DNA of 64,000 bases from Cardiobacterium valvarum (GCF_900460955.1 NZ_UFUW01000001.1:62001-126000), one strand, 5' to 3'; positions 44,478 to 54,294 are shown, counted from the first letter of the stretch. Numbers and translations: made by a program. The notes: a model not told the origin generated them from the sequence alone.

Positions 44478-45144
44478 AGAGGCTGTATCCTGCGCCACGC
44501 TCGGTGTGAATTAGAGGGGGTTCGAAGTCTTTGTCGATTTTGCTGCGCAGGCGCGAGATGTGGACATCGATGACGTTGGTCTGCGGGTCGAAATGGTATT
44601 CCCAGACTTTTTCGAGCAGCATGGTGCGGGTGACGACCTGGCCGGCGTTGCTCATCAGGTATTCGAGCAGGCGGAATTCGCGCGGTTGCAGGTTGATTTT
44701 TTTGCCGCCACGGGTAACTTTGCGTTTTAAGCGGTCAAGTTGCAGGTCGGCGACTTCCAGCATCATCTGGTCCTGGATTTCGCCGCCGCGGCGACGGGTG
44801 AGGGCGCGCACGCGGGCGAGGAGTTCGGAAAAAGCGTAGGGCTTGACGAGGTAGTCGTCGCCGCCGGCGGCGAGCCCTTCGACACGGTCATCCACTTCGC
44901 CCAGCGCCGAAAGGATAAGGACGGGGGTGCTCATGCCTTCGCTGCGCAGTTGGGCGATGACGGAGAGGCCATCCATTTCGGGCAGCATGCGGTCCACGAT
45001 GAGGATGTCGTACTGACCGCTTTGCGCCATGGCAAGTCCTTCGCTGCCGGTGTGCGCGGCATCGACGACGTAGCCGCTTTCGCTGAGTCCTTTGGTGATG
45101 TAGGCGGCGACGTCTTTGTCGTCTTCGATGATCAAAACGTGCAT
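44455..45144 (-). CDS. OmpR-family response regulator
   Basis: This 229-residue regulator has a receiver with Asp8/Asp9 and phospho-acceptor in ILIVDRMLPEMDG, Lys in YLVKPYAF, and a winged-helix domain with IDVHISRLRSKIDKD and the wing ERGAGYSLYD. ATAAGGAGC precedes ATG 45144. It is the first gene of a minus-strand run, regulator-kinase-PepSY-flavoreductase, and is divergent from degQ (97 bp gap), so both may be controlled from one shared promoter region. Confidence 0.92.
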   Translation of the reverse strand: MHVLIIEDDKDVAAYITKGLSESGYVVDAAHTGSEGLAMAQSGQYDILIVDRMLPEMDGLSVIAQLRSEGMSTPVLILSALGEVDDRVEGLAAGGDDYLVKPYAFSELLARVRALTRRRGGEIQDQMMLEVADLQLDRLKRKVTRGGKKINLQPREFRLLEYLMSNAGQVVTRTMLLEKVWEYHFDPQTNVIDVHISRLRSKIDKDFEPPLIHTERGAGYSLYDPSGYN

Positions 45145-45241
45145 GAGTTGCTCCTTATTTTTCTTTAATCGACCGTTTCGGCTGATGTAAGGTGGGGTTG
45201 GCCAAAATGCGCGACCTATCTTAAAGCAAGCAGAGGTATTG

Positions 45242-46627
45242 ATGAATAAAACATTGGTTATGTTGGCTTTGGCGTTTACCATCCCGACAGGTTTTGCCGA
45301 CCCCGCCCCCGACTTCACCGCCCTGGTCGCAAAGACCAAGGATGCGGTGGTCAGCATCGAGGTGGAAAGCCGCGTTAAGGAGCCAACGACGTTTAACGGC
45401 CTGCCGCCGGAGGTGTTTGAAGACTTCTTCGGCCTCCCTGCCCCGTTCGGCGCCTTACCCTTTGAGCAGGATGCGCCCAGGGAGCGTGTGCTGGAAGGGC
45501 AGGGCTCCGGCTTCATCATCGATAGCGACGGCTACATCCTCACCAATGCCCACGTTGTCGAAGGGGCGGACAAGGTGCGCGTGCAGCTCAACAACAACAA
45601 GGAATACAGTGCTGAAGTCATCGGCCTGGATAAACGCACCGACATCGCGCTGGTAAAAATCCAGGGCGAACACCTGCCCGTCGCCAAACTCGGCGATTCC
45701 GACCAAGTGCAGGTCGGCGACTGGGTACTGGCCATCGGCTCGCCCTTCGGTTTCACCCACACCGCGACGAAGGGCATCGTCAGTGCTGTCGCCCGTAACC
45801 TGCCGCGCGGCGATTATGTGCCGTTCATCCAGACCGATGCGGCGGTCAACCCTGGCAACTCCGGCGGTCCGCTCTTCAACAGCAAGGGCGAAGTCATCGC
45901 CATCAACTCACAAATCTACAGCCGCAGCGGTGCCTTCAACGGCCTCGCTTTCTCCATCCCCATCAACGTGGCGAAAAACATTGCCGACCAGTTGAAAGAC
46001 AAGGGCGAAGTGGTGCGCGGCTGGCTCGGTGTGCTGATCCAGGGGCTGGATCAAACCCTGGCCGAATCCTTTGGTATGGATGGCCCGCGCGGTGCGCTCG
46101 TTGCCGAAGTCATGGAAAACTCGCCAGCCGCCAAAGCGGGCATCGAAAACGGCGACGTCATCATCGAATTCAACGGCAAACCCGTGCAGAAATCCGCCGA
46201 CTTGCCGGCGCTGGTCGCTACCGCGCCGATCGGCAACAAGGCCGACGTCAAACTGCTGCGTGACGGCAAAGAACTCACCATCAAAGTCGAAATCGGCAAC
46301 CTCAACGACGCGGGCGACGACATCCCCGGTGCGGGCAAGGCAACGACGCAGGCGGTACGCGGCCTGAGCCTGAGCGCGCTTGATGAAGAAAGCCGCGAGG
46401 CCCTGAAATACAAAGGTAAAGGCGTGCGCATCAGCGGCGTGAAAAGCGGCTCGGCAGCGGAACGCTCCGGCCTGCGCGAGAACGACATCCTCGTCGCAGT
46501 CGGCGGCAAGCGCGTCGAAGACGTGAAAACGGCGCGTAGCCTGCTGGAAAAAGCCAACAGCAAGCGCTCGGTACCGCTGCTCATCTCCCGCAATGGACAA
46601 AACCTCTACCTCGCGCTGCAACCGTAA
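45242..46627 (+). CDS. degQ: DegP/DegQ-family periplasmic serine protease
   Basis: This 461-residue HtrA protease has a signal peptide (about 1-19, ending GFA). The catalytic triad is His in LTNAHVVEGA (about 103), Asp in KRTDIALVK (about 134) and Ser in GNSGGPLF (about 207). Two PDZ domains cover about 260-350 and 375-455. It degrades or chaperones misfolded periplasmic proteins. DegP, DegQ and MucD cannot be separated from sequence alone. Divergence from a two-component system suggests regulation by envelope stress. A TTG one codon upstream could also start. Confidence 0.92.
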   Translation: MNKTLVMLALAFTIPTGFADPAPDFTALVAKTKDAVVSIEVESRVKEPTTFNGLPPEVFEDFFGLPAPFGALPFEQDAPRERVLEGQGSGFIIDSDGYILTNAHVVEGADKVRVQLNNNKEYSAEVIGLDKRTDIALVKIQGEHLPVAKLGDSDQVQVGDWVLAIGSPFGFTHTATKGIVSAVARNLPRGDYVPFIQTDAAVNPGNSGGPLFNSKGEVIAINSQIYSRSGAFNGLAFSIPINVAKNIADQLKDKGEVVRGWLGVLIQGLDQTLAESFGMDGPRGALVAEVMENSPAAKAGIENGDVIIEFNGKPVQKSADLPALVATAPIGNKADVKLLRDGKELTIKVEIGNLNDAGDDIPGAGKATTQAVRGLSLSALDEESREALKYKGKGVRISGVKSGSAAERSGLRENDILVAVGGKRVEDVKTARSLLEKANSKRSVPLLISRNGQNLYLALQP

Positions 46628-46641
46628 CCGCTTGGCGCAAC

Positions 46642-46670
46642 AAAAAAGGGCTGCATCGCAGCCCTTTTTT
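46642..46670 (+). terminator. Terminator after degQ
   Basis: AAAAAAGGGCTGC, ATC, GCAGCCCTTTTTT, 14 bp after the stop. Confidence 0.92.
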
Positions 46671-46699
46671 CATGACCCCGCTTTCTTCCCGGAGTTTAT

Positions 46700-47281
46700 A
46701 TGGAAATCGAAACCCACCCCTTCCCGCCGCTGCTGCCGCCGCAGGCGACCGTGATGATGAGCGGCAGTTTCCCGCCGCCGGCGGAAAAGCGCAGCATGGC
46801 GTTCCACTACCCCAACTATCAGAACGATATGTGGCGCGTCTATGGCAGCCTCTTCTTTGACGACCCCGCCTATTTTGAAGTGGCCGGGGAAAAGCGCTTT
46901 GATGCCGGGCGCATCCGTGCCTTCCTCGTCGCACGCGGCATCGCCATTTGCCCCAGTGTGCGCCGTGCCATCCGCGAGAAGGGCAATGCCGCCGATGCCC
47001 ATCTGCGCATCGTCGAGACCCTCGACCTGCCTGTCGTGCTGGCAGAGCTGCCGCAGTTGCGCCACATTTTCACTACCGGCGGCAAGGCGACCGACGTCCT
47101 GCTCGGCTTTGTCCCCGGCGGGAAAGCGGCGCTGAAAACCGGGCAGAGCCTGACTTTCCAGCTGGACGGGCGGACGCTGGAATTGACCCGCCTCCCTTCC
47201 ACCTCTCGCGCCTATCCGCTCAAACTCGCGGAGAAAATCGCCGCTTACCGCCGCTATTTCCAGCACTGCGGTTTGTTATAG
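46700..47281 (+). CDS. Uracil-DNA glycosylase-family protein
   Basis: This is a 193-residue protein with the UDG-superfamily N-terminal pattern SGSFPPPAEKRSMAFHYPN, then QNDMWRVYGSLFF, and later RHIFTTGGKATDVLL. It resembles the small group of UDG-like proteins annotated as DNA glycosylases of unknown specificity, not the main Ung. Uracil or mismatch excision is inferred from family only. AGTTTATATGG precedes the start. Confidence 0.75.
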   Translation: MEIETHPFPPLLPPQATVMMSGSFPPPAEKRSMAFHYPNYQNDMWRVYGSLFFDDPAYFEVAGEKRFDAGRIRAFLVARGIAICPSVRRAIREKGNAADAHLRIVETLDLPVVLAELPQLRHIFTTGGKATDVLLGFVPGGKAALKTGQSLTFQLDGRTLELTRLPSTSRAYPLKLAEKIAAYRRYFQHCGLL

Positions 47282-47354
47282 CGGCGTCATTACTGGGGGG
47301 GCGTTACCGGGCCCGCCAAGCGGCGTATTTGCCCGCTTGCGGCACTACGGTTTG

Positions 47355-48596
47355 TCATGAAGCGCAATCGGGGCGGGTAACATCCACGCATTCCGTTACC
47401 TGATGCTGCGAGAAGGCGGCAAAGAGGCGCGCCAGGCCGTTCTCTTCTTCCAGCAGGGCGACTTCGGCGGGATAGAGCGGCAGCAGCGCAAGGAACGTTA
47501 CCTCCCCGCCATCAGGCAGGGTCAGGTGCAGGAAATCCTGCGGCAGGCTGACCAGTGGCGGATAGAGGAAAAAACCGCCGAACGGCGTACCGGGCAGGGT
47601 TTCTTTCCGGTCACGATCCAGCGCGATAATCCTGCCCCGTCCCGGCGCGAAGCTGGGGGGGATCGGCATTTGCGCGATGATTTGCAGCCATTGCAGCGGC
47701 CAGGCGGCAGCAGGGTCGTCCGCCTGAATATTCCACTGCGGCGGCAGCAGCAGTACCAGTTCCGTCCGCGCCGCCGCTTCTTCTTGCCCCGCTTGCGCCG
47801 GATCGCCCATGCCGCTGGTGATGAGCACCTGAAACGGTCGCGTTTCATTCGCCGCGAGGTGGTGGATGTGTATCCGCTTCAGATCGTCGTCTTCAGCCAT
47901 ATGGCGCAGCACGCCGTCGGTTTCCCCCAGTGTGCGGACAATATGCGCCTCGACCGCCGCGTCATAAGCGCCGAAATCCTGCTGCGCGATGCCGAGCAGA
48001 TCGCCGAAGGCGTCCAGATCCTCCCCCGTTTGTGCCAGGAAGGATTCGATATCCAGCGGGGTGTCATCGCTCATATCAACGGCAATATCTTCCAGACATT
48101 CTTCAAAGGTATCGAACATCAGCAGCAGCGGCGCCATATCGTCCGGTGTCGGTTCGCCCATCACGGCAACTATTTGGCCGTGCACGCCGCCGGGCGCCGG
48201 GGTGAAATCCAAACAGTAGAAGTCGTCGTTCGTATTCTGGAAGACCGGCAGGCGCGCTGCATCAAACAGCACCTCGCGCACCGCTGCGCCGTCCTCAAAA
48301 TCGGGCAGGCGGAACGCCGCCCAATCCGCGCCGAAGGCTTGCTCGATATGCGCCAGCAGGCGCGCCTGCACCTGCGGGATTTCCGCCAACGGCAGCAGGC
48401 GGTACGGCACGGCGTTGAGCACCTCGCTCTCCTGCCCGTTCATGACCTGGTACAGCTCGCGCAGGGCGGGGGGTAGGGTGATGTCGTGTGCCGCTTCAAA
48501 TGCCGCCAGCGCGGCGGCATCGGCGGGCGGATAGGCATAGCCGGCGGCGTCCTGTTCCTGTAACACGTGCAAAAAGCGTTCGACGGCATGATTCAT
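47355..48596 (-). CDS. SUKH (SMI1/KNR4) protein with C-terminal SUFU-like domain
   Basis: This 413-residue protein has an N-terminal SUKH domain (about 1-180) with ALAAFEAAHDITLPPALREL, YQVMNGQ, and the aromatic-acidic NTNDDFYCLDFTPAPGG. The C-terminal half (about 205-400) resembles the suppressor-of-fused/immunity fold (LITSGMGDPAQ, ELVLLLPPQWNIQ, FFLYPPLVSLP). Both domains are known as immunity modules of polymorphic toxin systems, and here they are fused. No toxin gene is adjacent. It is monocistronic and divergent from nothing nearby. Confidence 0.72.
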   Translation of the reverse strand: MNHAVERFLHVLQEQDAAGYAYPPADAAALAAFEAAHDITLPPALRELYQVMNGQESEVLNAVPYRLLPLAEIPQVQARLLAHIEQAFGADWAAFRLPDFEDGAAVREVLFDAARLPVFQNTNDDFYCLDFTPAPGGVHGQIVAVMGEPTPDDMAPLLLMFDTFEECLEDIAVDMSDDTPLDIESFLAQTGEDLDAFGDLLGIAQQDFGAYDAAVEAHIVRTLGETDGVLRHMAEDDDLKRIHIHHLAANETRPFQVLITSGMGDPAQAGQEEAAARTELVLLLPPQWNIQADDPAAAWPLQWLQIIAQMPIPPSFAPGRGRIIALDRDRKETLPGTPFGGFFLYPPLVSLPQDFLHLTLPDGGEVTFLALLPLYPAEVALLEEENGLARLFAAFSQHQVTECVDVTRPDCAS

Positions 48597-48672
48597 GGCG
48601 ATTCCTCTTAAAGATAAAAAACACGCATCACCGCCGCCAAGGATGGGCGGGATACCGGGATAGCGCGGACGT

Positions 48673-50508
48673 TCATTCGCCGCGCATGAAGTATTTGCCG
48701 ATCTCGTCGGTCGAGAGCTGAATCCAGGTCGGGCGGCCGTGATTGCATTGCCCGCTGGCCGGGGTGTTTTCGATGTCGCGCAGCAGCTGGTTCATTTCAT
48801 CGAGATTGAGGGCATCGTGGGCGCGCACGGCTTTGTGGCAGGAGAGGCGCGAGAGGATTTGGTCTTCGAGACGGGCGATAGCGGTGCTTGCCGGGTACTC
48901 GCCCAGTTCGTGCAGCAGTTCGCCGACGATTTCCGGCGCGGGCGCGTGTTTGAGCAGGGCGGGAACGGTGGTGATGTGGATGCGGCTTTCGTCCGCGCTT
49001 GCCGCCAGGGTGTAGCCGAGGCGGGCGAGCCAGTCATGGTGCCGTGCGAGGGTATCGAGGGTCGCCGGGGTGGCAGCGAGACTCTGCGGGATGAGCAGGT
49101 GCTGGGTTTGCGGGTTTTGTGCGCGCAGTTGTTGTTTCAGGCGTTCGTAGAGGATGCGCTCATGCGCGGCGTGCATATCGACGATGACGAGGCCGTGCGC
49201 GTTCTGCGCGAGGATGAAGATGTTATGGATTTGGCCGAGGGCGTAGCCGAGCGGGTGTTCTGGCGCCTGTTCTGCGGCAGCGGGAAGGACGGGGCCGGGC
49301 GCGACGCTGCCCGCTGACGGCAGTGGATAGGCGGAGGCGGGCTGTGGCGGGGCGGGGATGTGTTGCGCCCATTGGTAGTAAGCGGTGCTTTCGGCGACGG
49401 CGCTGCGGCCGGGGCGGCGTTCGCTGCCCGCGAGGTAGAGCGGGGTTTGCCGTGGGCGCGGCGTGCTGTCGTCCACACTGCTGCGGGCGGGCGGAGCGGC
49501 AGGAGGCAGCGTGGGTGCATTGGCGGGGATGTTGCCGCGCAGGGCGTGGTTGAGGCTGCTGTAGATGAAGTCGTGGGTGAGGCGGCTTTCGCGGAAGCGG
49601 ACTTCGTGTTTGGCGGGGTGGGCGTTGACGTCGATGAGTTCGGGGTTGATGTCAAGGTAGAGGACGTAGATGGGATGGCGGCCGTGGTAGGTCATGTCCT
49701 GGTAGGCCTGGCGGATGGCATGGGCGATGATTTTGTCGCGGATGATGCGGCCGTTGATGTAGAAGTATTGTTGGTCGGGCTGGGTGTGGGTGCAGGTGGG
49801 CAGGCCGACGCGGCCATAGAGGTGCATGTCGGCGGCGCGGGCGTCAATCGCGACGGCCTGTTCGAGCAGTTCGTCGCCAAGTACGCTCTGGATGCGTGCG
49901 GTGAGGTCGCCGCCGCCGTAGTCGCCGAGGGTTTTGCCGTGGTTTTTCAGGTGGATGCGGATGCCCGCATGGCTGAGGGCGAGGCTTTGCACGAGTTGCT
50001 GGATGTGGGCACGCTCGGTGCGCTCGCTTTTGAGGAATTTTTTCCGCGCCGGGGTGTTGTAGAAAAGGTCGCGGATTTCGATGGTGGTGCCGGGCGGGTG
50101 TGCGGCGGGGCTGATGCCGTTACCGAGATGCGGACTGATGCGCCAGGCTTGTTCTTGTCCTTCGGCGCGGCTGGTCAGGGTGGTTTTGGAGACGGAGGCG
50201 ATGCTGGGCAGGGCCTCGCCGCGAAAGCCGAGGGTAGTGATGTGTTCGAGGTCGTCAATGTTCTGGATTTTGCTGGTGGCGTGGGTGGCGAAGGCGAGGG
50301 CGAGGTCGTCGGGGTGGATGCCGCAGCCGTTGTCGCGGACGCGGATGAGTTTGCCGCCGCCGTCTTCGATGTCGATGTCAATGTCGGTCGCGCCAGCATC
50401 GATGGCGTTTTCGATGATTTCTTTGACCACAGAGGCAGGGCGTTCGATAACTTCGCCGGCGGCGATCTGGTTGATGAGGCTGTTGGGCAGTTGCTGGATG
50501 CGGGGCAT
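48673..50508 (-). CDS. mutL: DNA mismatch repair protein MutL
   Basis: This 611-residue protein has a GHKL ATPase N-terminus (EIIENAIDAGATDI, DNGCGIHPDDLALA, TLGFRGEALPSI), a Pro-rich linker (about 330-415) and a C-terminal dimerisation domain. The C-terminal domain carries DMHAAHERILYE, the endonuclease motif with Met in place of Gln, as in Neisseria. This suggests a nicking MutL that works without MutH. A toxin-antitoxin pair lies 14 bp upstream in the same orientation. Confidence 0.95.
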   Translation of the reverse strand: MPRIQQLPNSLINQIAAGEVIERPASVVKEIIENAIDAGATDIDIDIEDGGGKLIRVRDNGCGIHPDDLALAFATHATSKIQNIDDLEHITTLGFRGEALPSIASVSKTTLTSRAEGQEQAWRISPHLGNGISPAAHPPGTTIEIRDLFYNTPARKKFLKSERTERAHIQQLVQSLALSHAGIRIHLKNHGKTLGDYGGGDLTARIQSVLGDELLEQAVAIDARAADMHLYGRVGLPTCTHTQPDQQYFYINGRIIRDKIIAHAIRQAYQDMTYHGRHPIYVLYLDINPELIDVNAHPAKHEVRFRESRLTHDFIYSSLNHALRGNIPANAPTLPPAAPPARSSVDDSTPRPRQTPLYLAGSERRPGRSAVAESTAYYQWAQHIPAPPQPASAYPLPSAGSVAPGPVLPAAAEQAPEHPLGYALGQIHNIFILAQNAHGLVIVDMHAAHERILYERLKQQLRAQNPQTQHLLIPQSLAATPATLDTLARHHDWLARLGYTLAASADESRIHITTVPALLKHAPAPEIVGELLHELGEYPASTAIARLEDQILSRLSCHKAVRAHDALNLDEMNQLLRDIENTPASGQCNHGRPTWIQLSTDEIGKYFMRGE

Positions 50509-50522
50509 GGGGGTAAGGCTGT

Positions 50523-50819
50523 TTATCGACGCCGTTCGCCCTGTGCGCCGTGGATGATGTCAAGGATGGTCACGGTGTGGAGGGCTTCGTCAATGTCGTA
50601 GTAGATGATGTAGGGATAGGGCAGGCAACAGGCGTGTGCCGTGCCGCCGGGCGATTGGGTGAACATGCGCGGCATGAAGGCGATGTAGTCGTCAATGGTT
50701 CTTTCTATATTAGCGATGACTTTATCCGCAACCCACGGCACACCGCGCTCTTCTTTCAGGTATGCCGCGATGGTTTGCAAGGCGCAGATAGCCGCTCTAT
50801 TCCATCGTATGCGGTACAT
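50523..50819 (-). CDS. RelE/ParE-family toxin
   Basis: This 98-residue protein shows the ParE/RelE fold pattern: YRIRWNRAAICALQTIAAYL at the start, a central DDYIAFMPRMF, and a C-terminal strand pair YPYIIYYDIDEALHTVTILDI. It overlaps the antitoxin gene by 23 bp, the usual coupling. The target (gyrase or ribosome) cannot be told. mutL follows 14 bp later on the same strand. Confidence 0.85.
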   Translation of the reverse strand: MYRIRWNRAAICALQTIAAYLKEERGVPWVADKVIANIERTIDDYIAFMPRMFTQSPGGTAHACCLPYPYIIYYDIDEALHTVTILDIIHGAQGERRR

Positions 50820-50991
50820 GGCGCAGGCTCTCGCGTAGCAAACGGATTTCTTCTTTTGCTTCTTCGTTGCTGATAACGGGCGTCTGCCGCGCTTTGGCAA
50901 GGCGTTCTTCAACATAAGCATCCCAGGCTTCGAGTTCTTCCTGACTGTCGAAGACGAGGCCGTAGCGGTTGGTGTAGGTTTTGGGTTCCAT
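50797..50991 (-). CDS. Antitoxin of a RelE/ParE-type module
   Basis: This 64-residue acidic and helical protein (FDSQEELEAWDAYVEERLAK) with a C-terminal tail (RLLRESLRHVPHTME) precedes the toxin and overlaps it. Size, order and charge fit an antitoxin. I do not see a clear DNA-binding N-terminal motif, so the family is not certain. Confidence 0.7.
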   Translation of the reverse strand: MEPKTYTNRYGLVFDSQEELEAWDAYVEERLAKARQTPVISNEEAKEEIRLLRESLRHVPHTME

Positions 50992-51039
50992 CGGTTTTCT
51001 CCTGCTGTTAAGGCATGGGGTGCTGCCCCGTGATGCGTA

Positions 51040-53103
51040 TTATTCGGAAAGCAGCGACAGGTCGGCGATTTTGTCGAAGCCGCGTTGCAGGGTGGTGAGC
51101 AGCGTCAGGCGGTTTTGTTGCAGCGCCGGGTCGTCGCTCATCACCATCACGTCGGTGAAGAAGGCATCCAGCGGTGCGCCGAGGGTCGCGAGTGGTTCCA
51201 GGGCGGCGCGGTAGTCGCCTGCGGCAAGGGCTTGCCCGAAGGCGGGCTGTTTGTCCTGCCATGCCTGCCACAGCGCCTGTTCAGCGGGCTCTTGCAGGTG
51301 GGTGGTTTGCACTGCGCCGTCGCGTTCGCCGTTCTTTTTCAGGATGTTGCGGATGCGTTTGGCACTCGCCAGCAGGTTTTTCACGTTGTCGCTAGAGGCG
51401 AAGGTGTCGAGGGCGCGGATGCGGCGGTCGTTATCAACGAGGTCGTCGCTGTCAAGTGCCAGCACGGCCTGCACGGTTTCGCTGCGGATGCCCTGTTCGC
51501 GGTAGTAGCTGTCGAGGCGTTCGCGGATGTAGTCGCGCACGGCAGCGGTATGTTTGTCTGCGGCAAGGGCAGCGGGGTAGGTGGCGGCGCTGGCAGCCAG
51601 GGCGCGGTCCAGCGGCAGGTTCAGGTTGTTTTCGTTGATGAGGCGGATGAGGCTGATGGCCATGCGGCGCAGGGCGTAGGGGTCTTTGCTGCCGGTCGGT
51701 TTGGCGCCGATGGCGAAGCCGCCAACGAGGGTGTCGAGTTTTTCGGCGAGCGCCAGTGTTAGTCCTGTCGGGCTTTGTGGCAGTTCGCCGCCTGCACCGC
51801 GCGGGTAGTATTGTTCGTCGATGGCGGCGGCGATGTCGGCGGGCAGGCCTTCGGCAGCGGCGTAGTAGCGCCCCATGATGCCTTGCAGTTCGGGGAATTC
51901 CATCACCATTTCGCTGAGGAGGTCGCTTTTCGAGAGGCGGGCGGCGGTCGCCGCGTGTTCGGCGTCCGCTCCGGTCACGGCAGCGAGTTCGCGGGCGAGT
52001 GCTTCGAGGCGGCGGGTTTTGTCGGCGAGTGAGCCGAGTTTGTCCTGGTAGGTGACGGCTTCGAGGCGCGGCAGGTAGTCGGCCAGGCGGTGTTTGAGGT
52101 CTTGTTGCCAGAAGAATTCGGCGTCGGCGAAGCGCGGGCGGATGACTTTTTCGTTGCCTTTGCGCACGGTGGCGGGGTCTTGGCTTTCGAGGTTGGCGAT
52201 GGCGATGAAGTGCGGCTGGATTTTGCCGCTGGCATCAACGACGGCAAAGGTTTTCTGGTTGTCCTGCATGGTGGTGATGAGGACTTCTTGCGGGACGGCG
52301 AGGTAGCGTTCGTCGAAGCTGCCGTTGATGGCGACCGGCCATTCGGTGAGGCTGGCGTTCTCTATCAGCAGGGCTTCGGGCAGGATGACGCTTCCGCCGA
52401 GGGCAGCAGCTTCTTTTTCGACCTGCTCGCGGATGCGTTCCATGCGTTCAGCGTGGCTGGCGATGACGTGGGCGGCGCGCAGGTCGGCTTCGTAGCTCGC
52501 AGCGCTCTGGATGCTGACGGGTTCAGGGTGGTGGACGCGGTGGCCGAGGGTGTCGCGGCCGGCGCGCACGCCGAAGTAGTCGAGCGGCAGGATACGTTCG
52601 TCAGCGAGAGCCACGAGGGTCAGCACGGGGCGGACAAAGCTTTGTTCGTTGTCGCCCCAGCGCATTCTTTTGGCGATGGGCAGGTTGTCGCAGACGTGGC
52701 GGAAGAGTTCGGGCAGCAGGGTTTCCAGCGTTTGTCCCGCCTGTTCGCCGTGGTAGGTCAGCCAGGCACCTTTGCCGGTTTCTTCGACACCGAGGGTATC
52801 AACGGCGACGCCGCAGCTTGCCGCGAAGCCGAGCGCGGCTTTTGTCCAGTTGCCGTCTTTGTCTTTGGCGGCAGCCAGCGACGGGCCTTTGCGCTCGATT
52901 TTCTGGTCGGGCTGTTTTTCCGCAAGGTCGTGGATGCGCCAGGCGAGGCGGCGCGGGGTGGCGAAGGTGTCAATGTTGCCGTGGGCAAGGGCGGCATCGC
53001 TGAGGGCTTGGGTCCACAGGTCGCGTCCGGCGGCAGCGAGGGCGGTGACGGCTTTGGTCGGCAGTTCTTCGACGCCGATTTCAATCAGCAGGGTGGTGGT
53101 CAT
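51040..53103 (-). CDS. glyS: Glycyl-tRNA synthetase beta subunit
   Basis: This 687-residue beta chain of the alpha2beta2 enzyme is close to the E. coli length of 689. It starts with [20 protein letters not shown] and has the long central region with [20 protein letters not shown] and the C-terminal anticodon-binding RRIRALDTF segment. It overlaps glyQ by 4 bp (ATGA), so the subunits are coupled. In Pseudomonas, glyQS lies close to the origin. Confidence 0.97.
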   Translation of the reverse strand: MTTTLLIEIGVEELPTKAVTALAAAGRDLWTQALSDAALAHGNIDTFATPRRLAWRIHDLAEKQPDQKIERKGPSLAAAKDKDGNWTKAALGFAASCGVAVDTLGVEETGKGAWLTYHGEQAGQTLETLLPELFRHVCDNLPIAKRMRWGDNEQSFVRPVLTLVALADERILPLDYFGVRAGRDTLGHRVHHPEPVSIQSAASYEADLRAAHVIASHAERMERIREQVEKEAAALGGSVILPEALLIENASLTEWPVAINGSFDERYLAVPQEVLITTMQDNQKTFAVVDASGKIQPHFIAIANLESQDPATVRKGNEKVIRPRFADAEFFWQQDLKHRLADYLPRLEAVTYQDKLGSLADKTRRLEALARELAAVTGADAEHAATAARLSKSDLLSEMVMEFPELQGIMGRYYAAAEGLPADIAAAIDEQYYPRGAGGELPQSPTGLTLALAEKLDTLVGGFAIGAKPTGSKDPYALRRMAISLIRLINENNLNLPLDRALAASAATYPAALAADKHTAAVRDYIRERLDSYYREQGIRSETVQAVLALDSDDLVDNDRRIRALDTFASSDNVKNLLASAKRIRNILKKNGERDGAVQTTHLQEPAEQALWQAWQDKQPAFGQALAAGDYRAALEPLATLGAPLDAFFTDVMVMSDDPALQQNRLTLLTTLQRGFDKIADLSLLSE

Positions 53104-54008
53104 GCGGCGGCTCCTGGGTTGCGGCAGAGCGGGAAGCCGAGGGCTTCGCGTTCTTTGTAGTAGGCTTCGGCGGCGGCTTTGGATAGCGCGCGCACGCGCA
53201 GGATGTAGCGCTGGCGTTCGGTGACGGAGATGGCGCGGCGCGCGTCAAGCAGGTTGAAGGTGTGCGAGGCTTTCAGCGCCTGTTCGTAGGCGGGCAGCGG
53301 TAGGCCGAGTCCGGCGAGTTTGTGTGCCATTTTTTCGGCGGCGTCGAATTGGGCGAGCAGATCGGCCACGTCGGCGTGTTCGAAGTTGTAGGCGGATTGT
53401 TCGCGTTCGTTTTGCTGGTACACGTCGCCGTAGCGCACGATGCCTTGCGGGGTTTCGGTCCAGACGAGGTCATAGACGCTGTCCACGTCTTGCAGGTACA
53501 TGGCGATGCGTTCGAGGCCGTAGGTGAGTTCGCCCATCACCGGTTTGCATTCGAGGCCGCCCGCCTGCTGGAAGTAGGTGAATTGCGAGATTTCCATGCC
53601 GTTCACCCACACTTCCCAGCCAAGTCCCCAGGCGCCGAGGGTCGGCGATTCCCAGTTGTCTTCGACGAAACGCATGTCGTGGATGGCGGGGTCAATGCCG
53701 ATGGCGCGCATGGAGGCGAGGTAGAGGTCCTGGAAGCGCGGTGGCGAGGGTTTCATCACGACCTGGAACTGGTAGTAGCGTTGCAGGCGGTTGGGGTTGT
53801 CACCGTAGCGGCCGTCGGTGGGGCGGCGCGAGGGCTGGACGTAGGCGGCATTCCACGGTTCCGGGCCGACGGCGCGCAGGAAGGTGGCGGTGTGGAAGGT
53901 GCCCGCGCCGACTTCCATGTCGTAGGGTTGGAGGAGGACGCAGCCCTGCTCCGCCCAAAAGCGTTGCAGGGTGAGGATCATGTTTTGGAAGTTGAGTGCT
54001 TCGGCCAT
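53100..54008 (-). CDS. glyQ: Glycyl-tRNA synthetase alpha subunit
   Basis: This is a 302-residue class II alpha chain. It has the catalytic features [40 protein letters not shown] and the ATP and Gly site region [20 protein letters not shown]-like segment. It starts the glyQS operon; a palindromic repeat element lies about 140 bp upstream, where its promoter is expected. Confidence 0.97.
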   Translation of the reverse strand: MAEALNFQNMILTLQRFWAEQGCVLLQPYDMEVGAGTFHTATFLRAVGPEPWNAAYVQPSRRPTDGRYGDNPNRLQRYYQFQVVMKPSPPRFQDLYLASMRAIGIDPAIHDMRFVEDNWESPTLGAWGLGWEVWVNGMEISQFTYFQQAGGLECKPVMGELTYGLERIAMYLQDVDSVYDLVWTETPQGIVRYGDVYQQNEREQSAYNFEHADVADLLAQFDAAEKMAHKLAGLGLPLPAYEQALKASHTFNLLDARRAISVTERQRYILRVRALSKAAAEAYYKEREALGFPLCRNPGAAA

Positions 54009-54142
54009 GTGGGTTTCCGGTGGTCAAAAATGAGGGGGTATTGTAATACCAATCCCGGCAATCACGCGGGGCAGACGGCAGCGCTGCTGAGGCGTGCCGA
54101 TACCGCCCAAGGATGTGCCGGAACGGGGCTTGGTAGATGCAA

Positions 54143-54240
54143 AAATGCCGCCCAGCGGCGTCAATACTGGGTTTCGTAGAGACGTTGTCTGCAACGTCTT
54201 AAAGGGACAAAAAACGCGCCGTTTCCCCGCTTGGCGGCTT
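54143..54240. repeat. Composite palindromic repeat element, copy 2
   Basis: CGCCCAGCGGCGTCAATACT, a GGGTTTC stretch, the imperfect palindrome AGAGACGTTG-TCTG-CAACGTCTT at 54179-54200, then AAAACGCGCCGTTTCCCCGC and TTGGCGGC. It is the reverse orientation of the element at 23082-23178 with the same order of parts. It sits in the 286-bp gap between glyQ and the gsp 3-prime end. Confidence 0.7.
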
Positions 54241-54294
54241 CCCTCCCGAAACGGGAAAAGCAGACTACGCCTGCCGGGCCGCCAAGTGTCTCCA

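Noticed and set aside
49360-50601. Long open frame on the plus strand opposite mutL
   Set aside because: It is a mirror of the mutL reading frame (Val/Ala/Asp-rich, no motif); mutL motifs are unambiguous.
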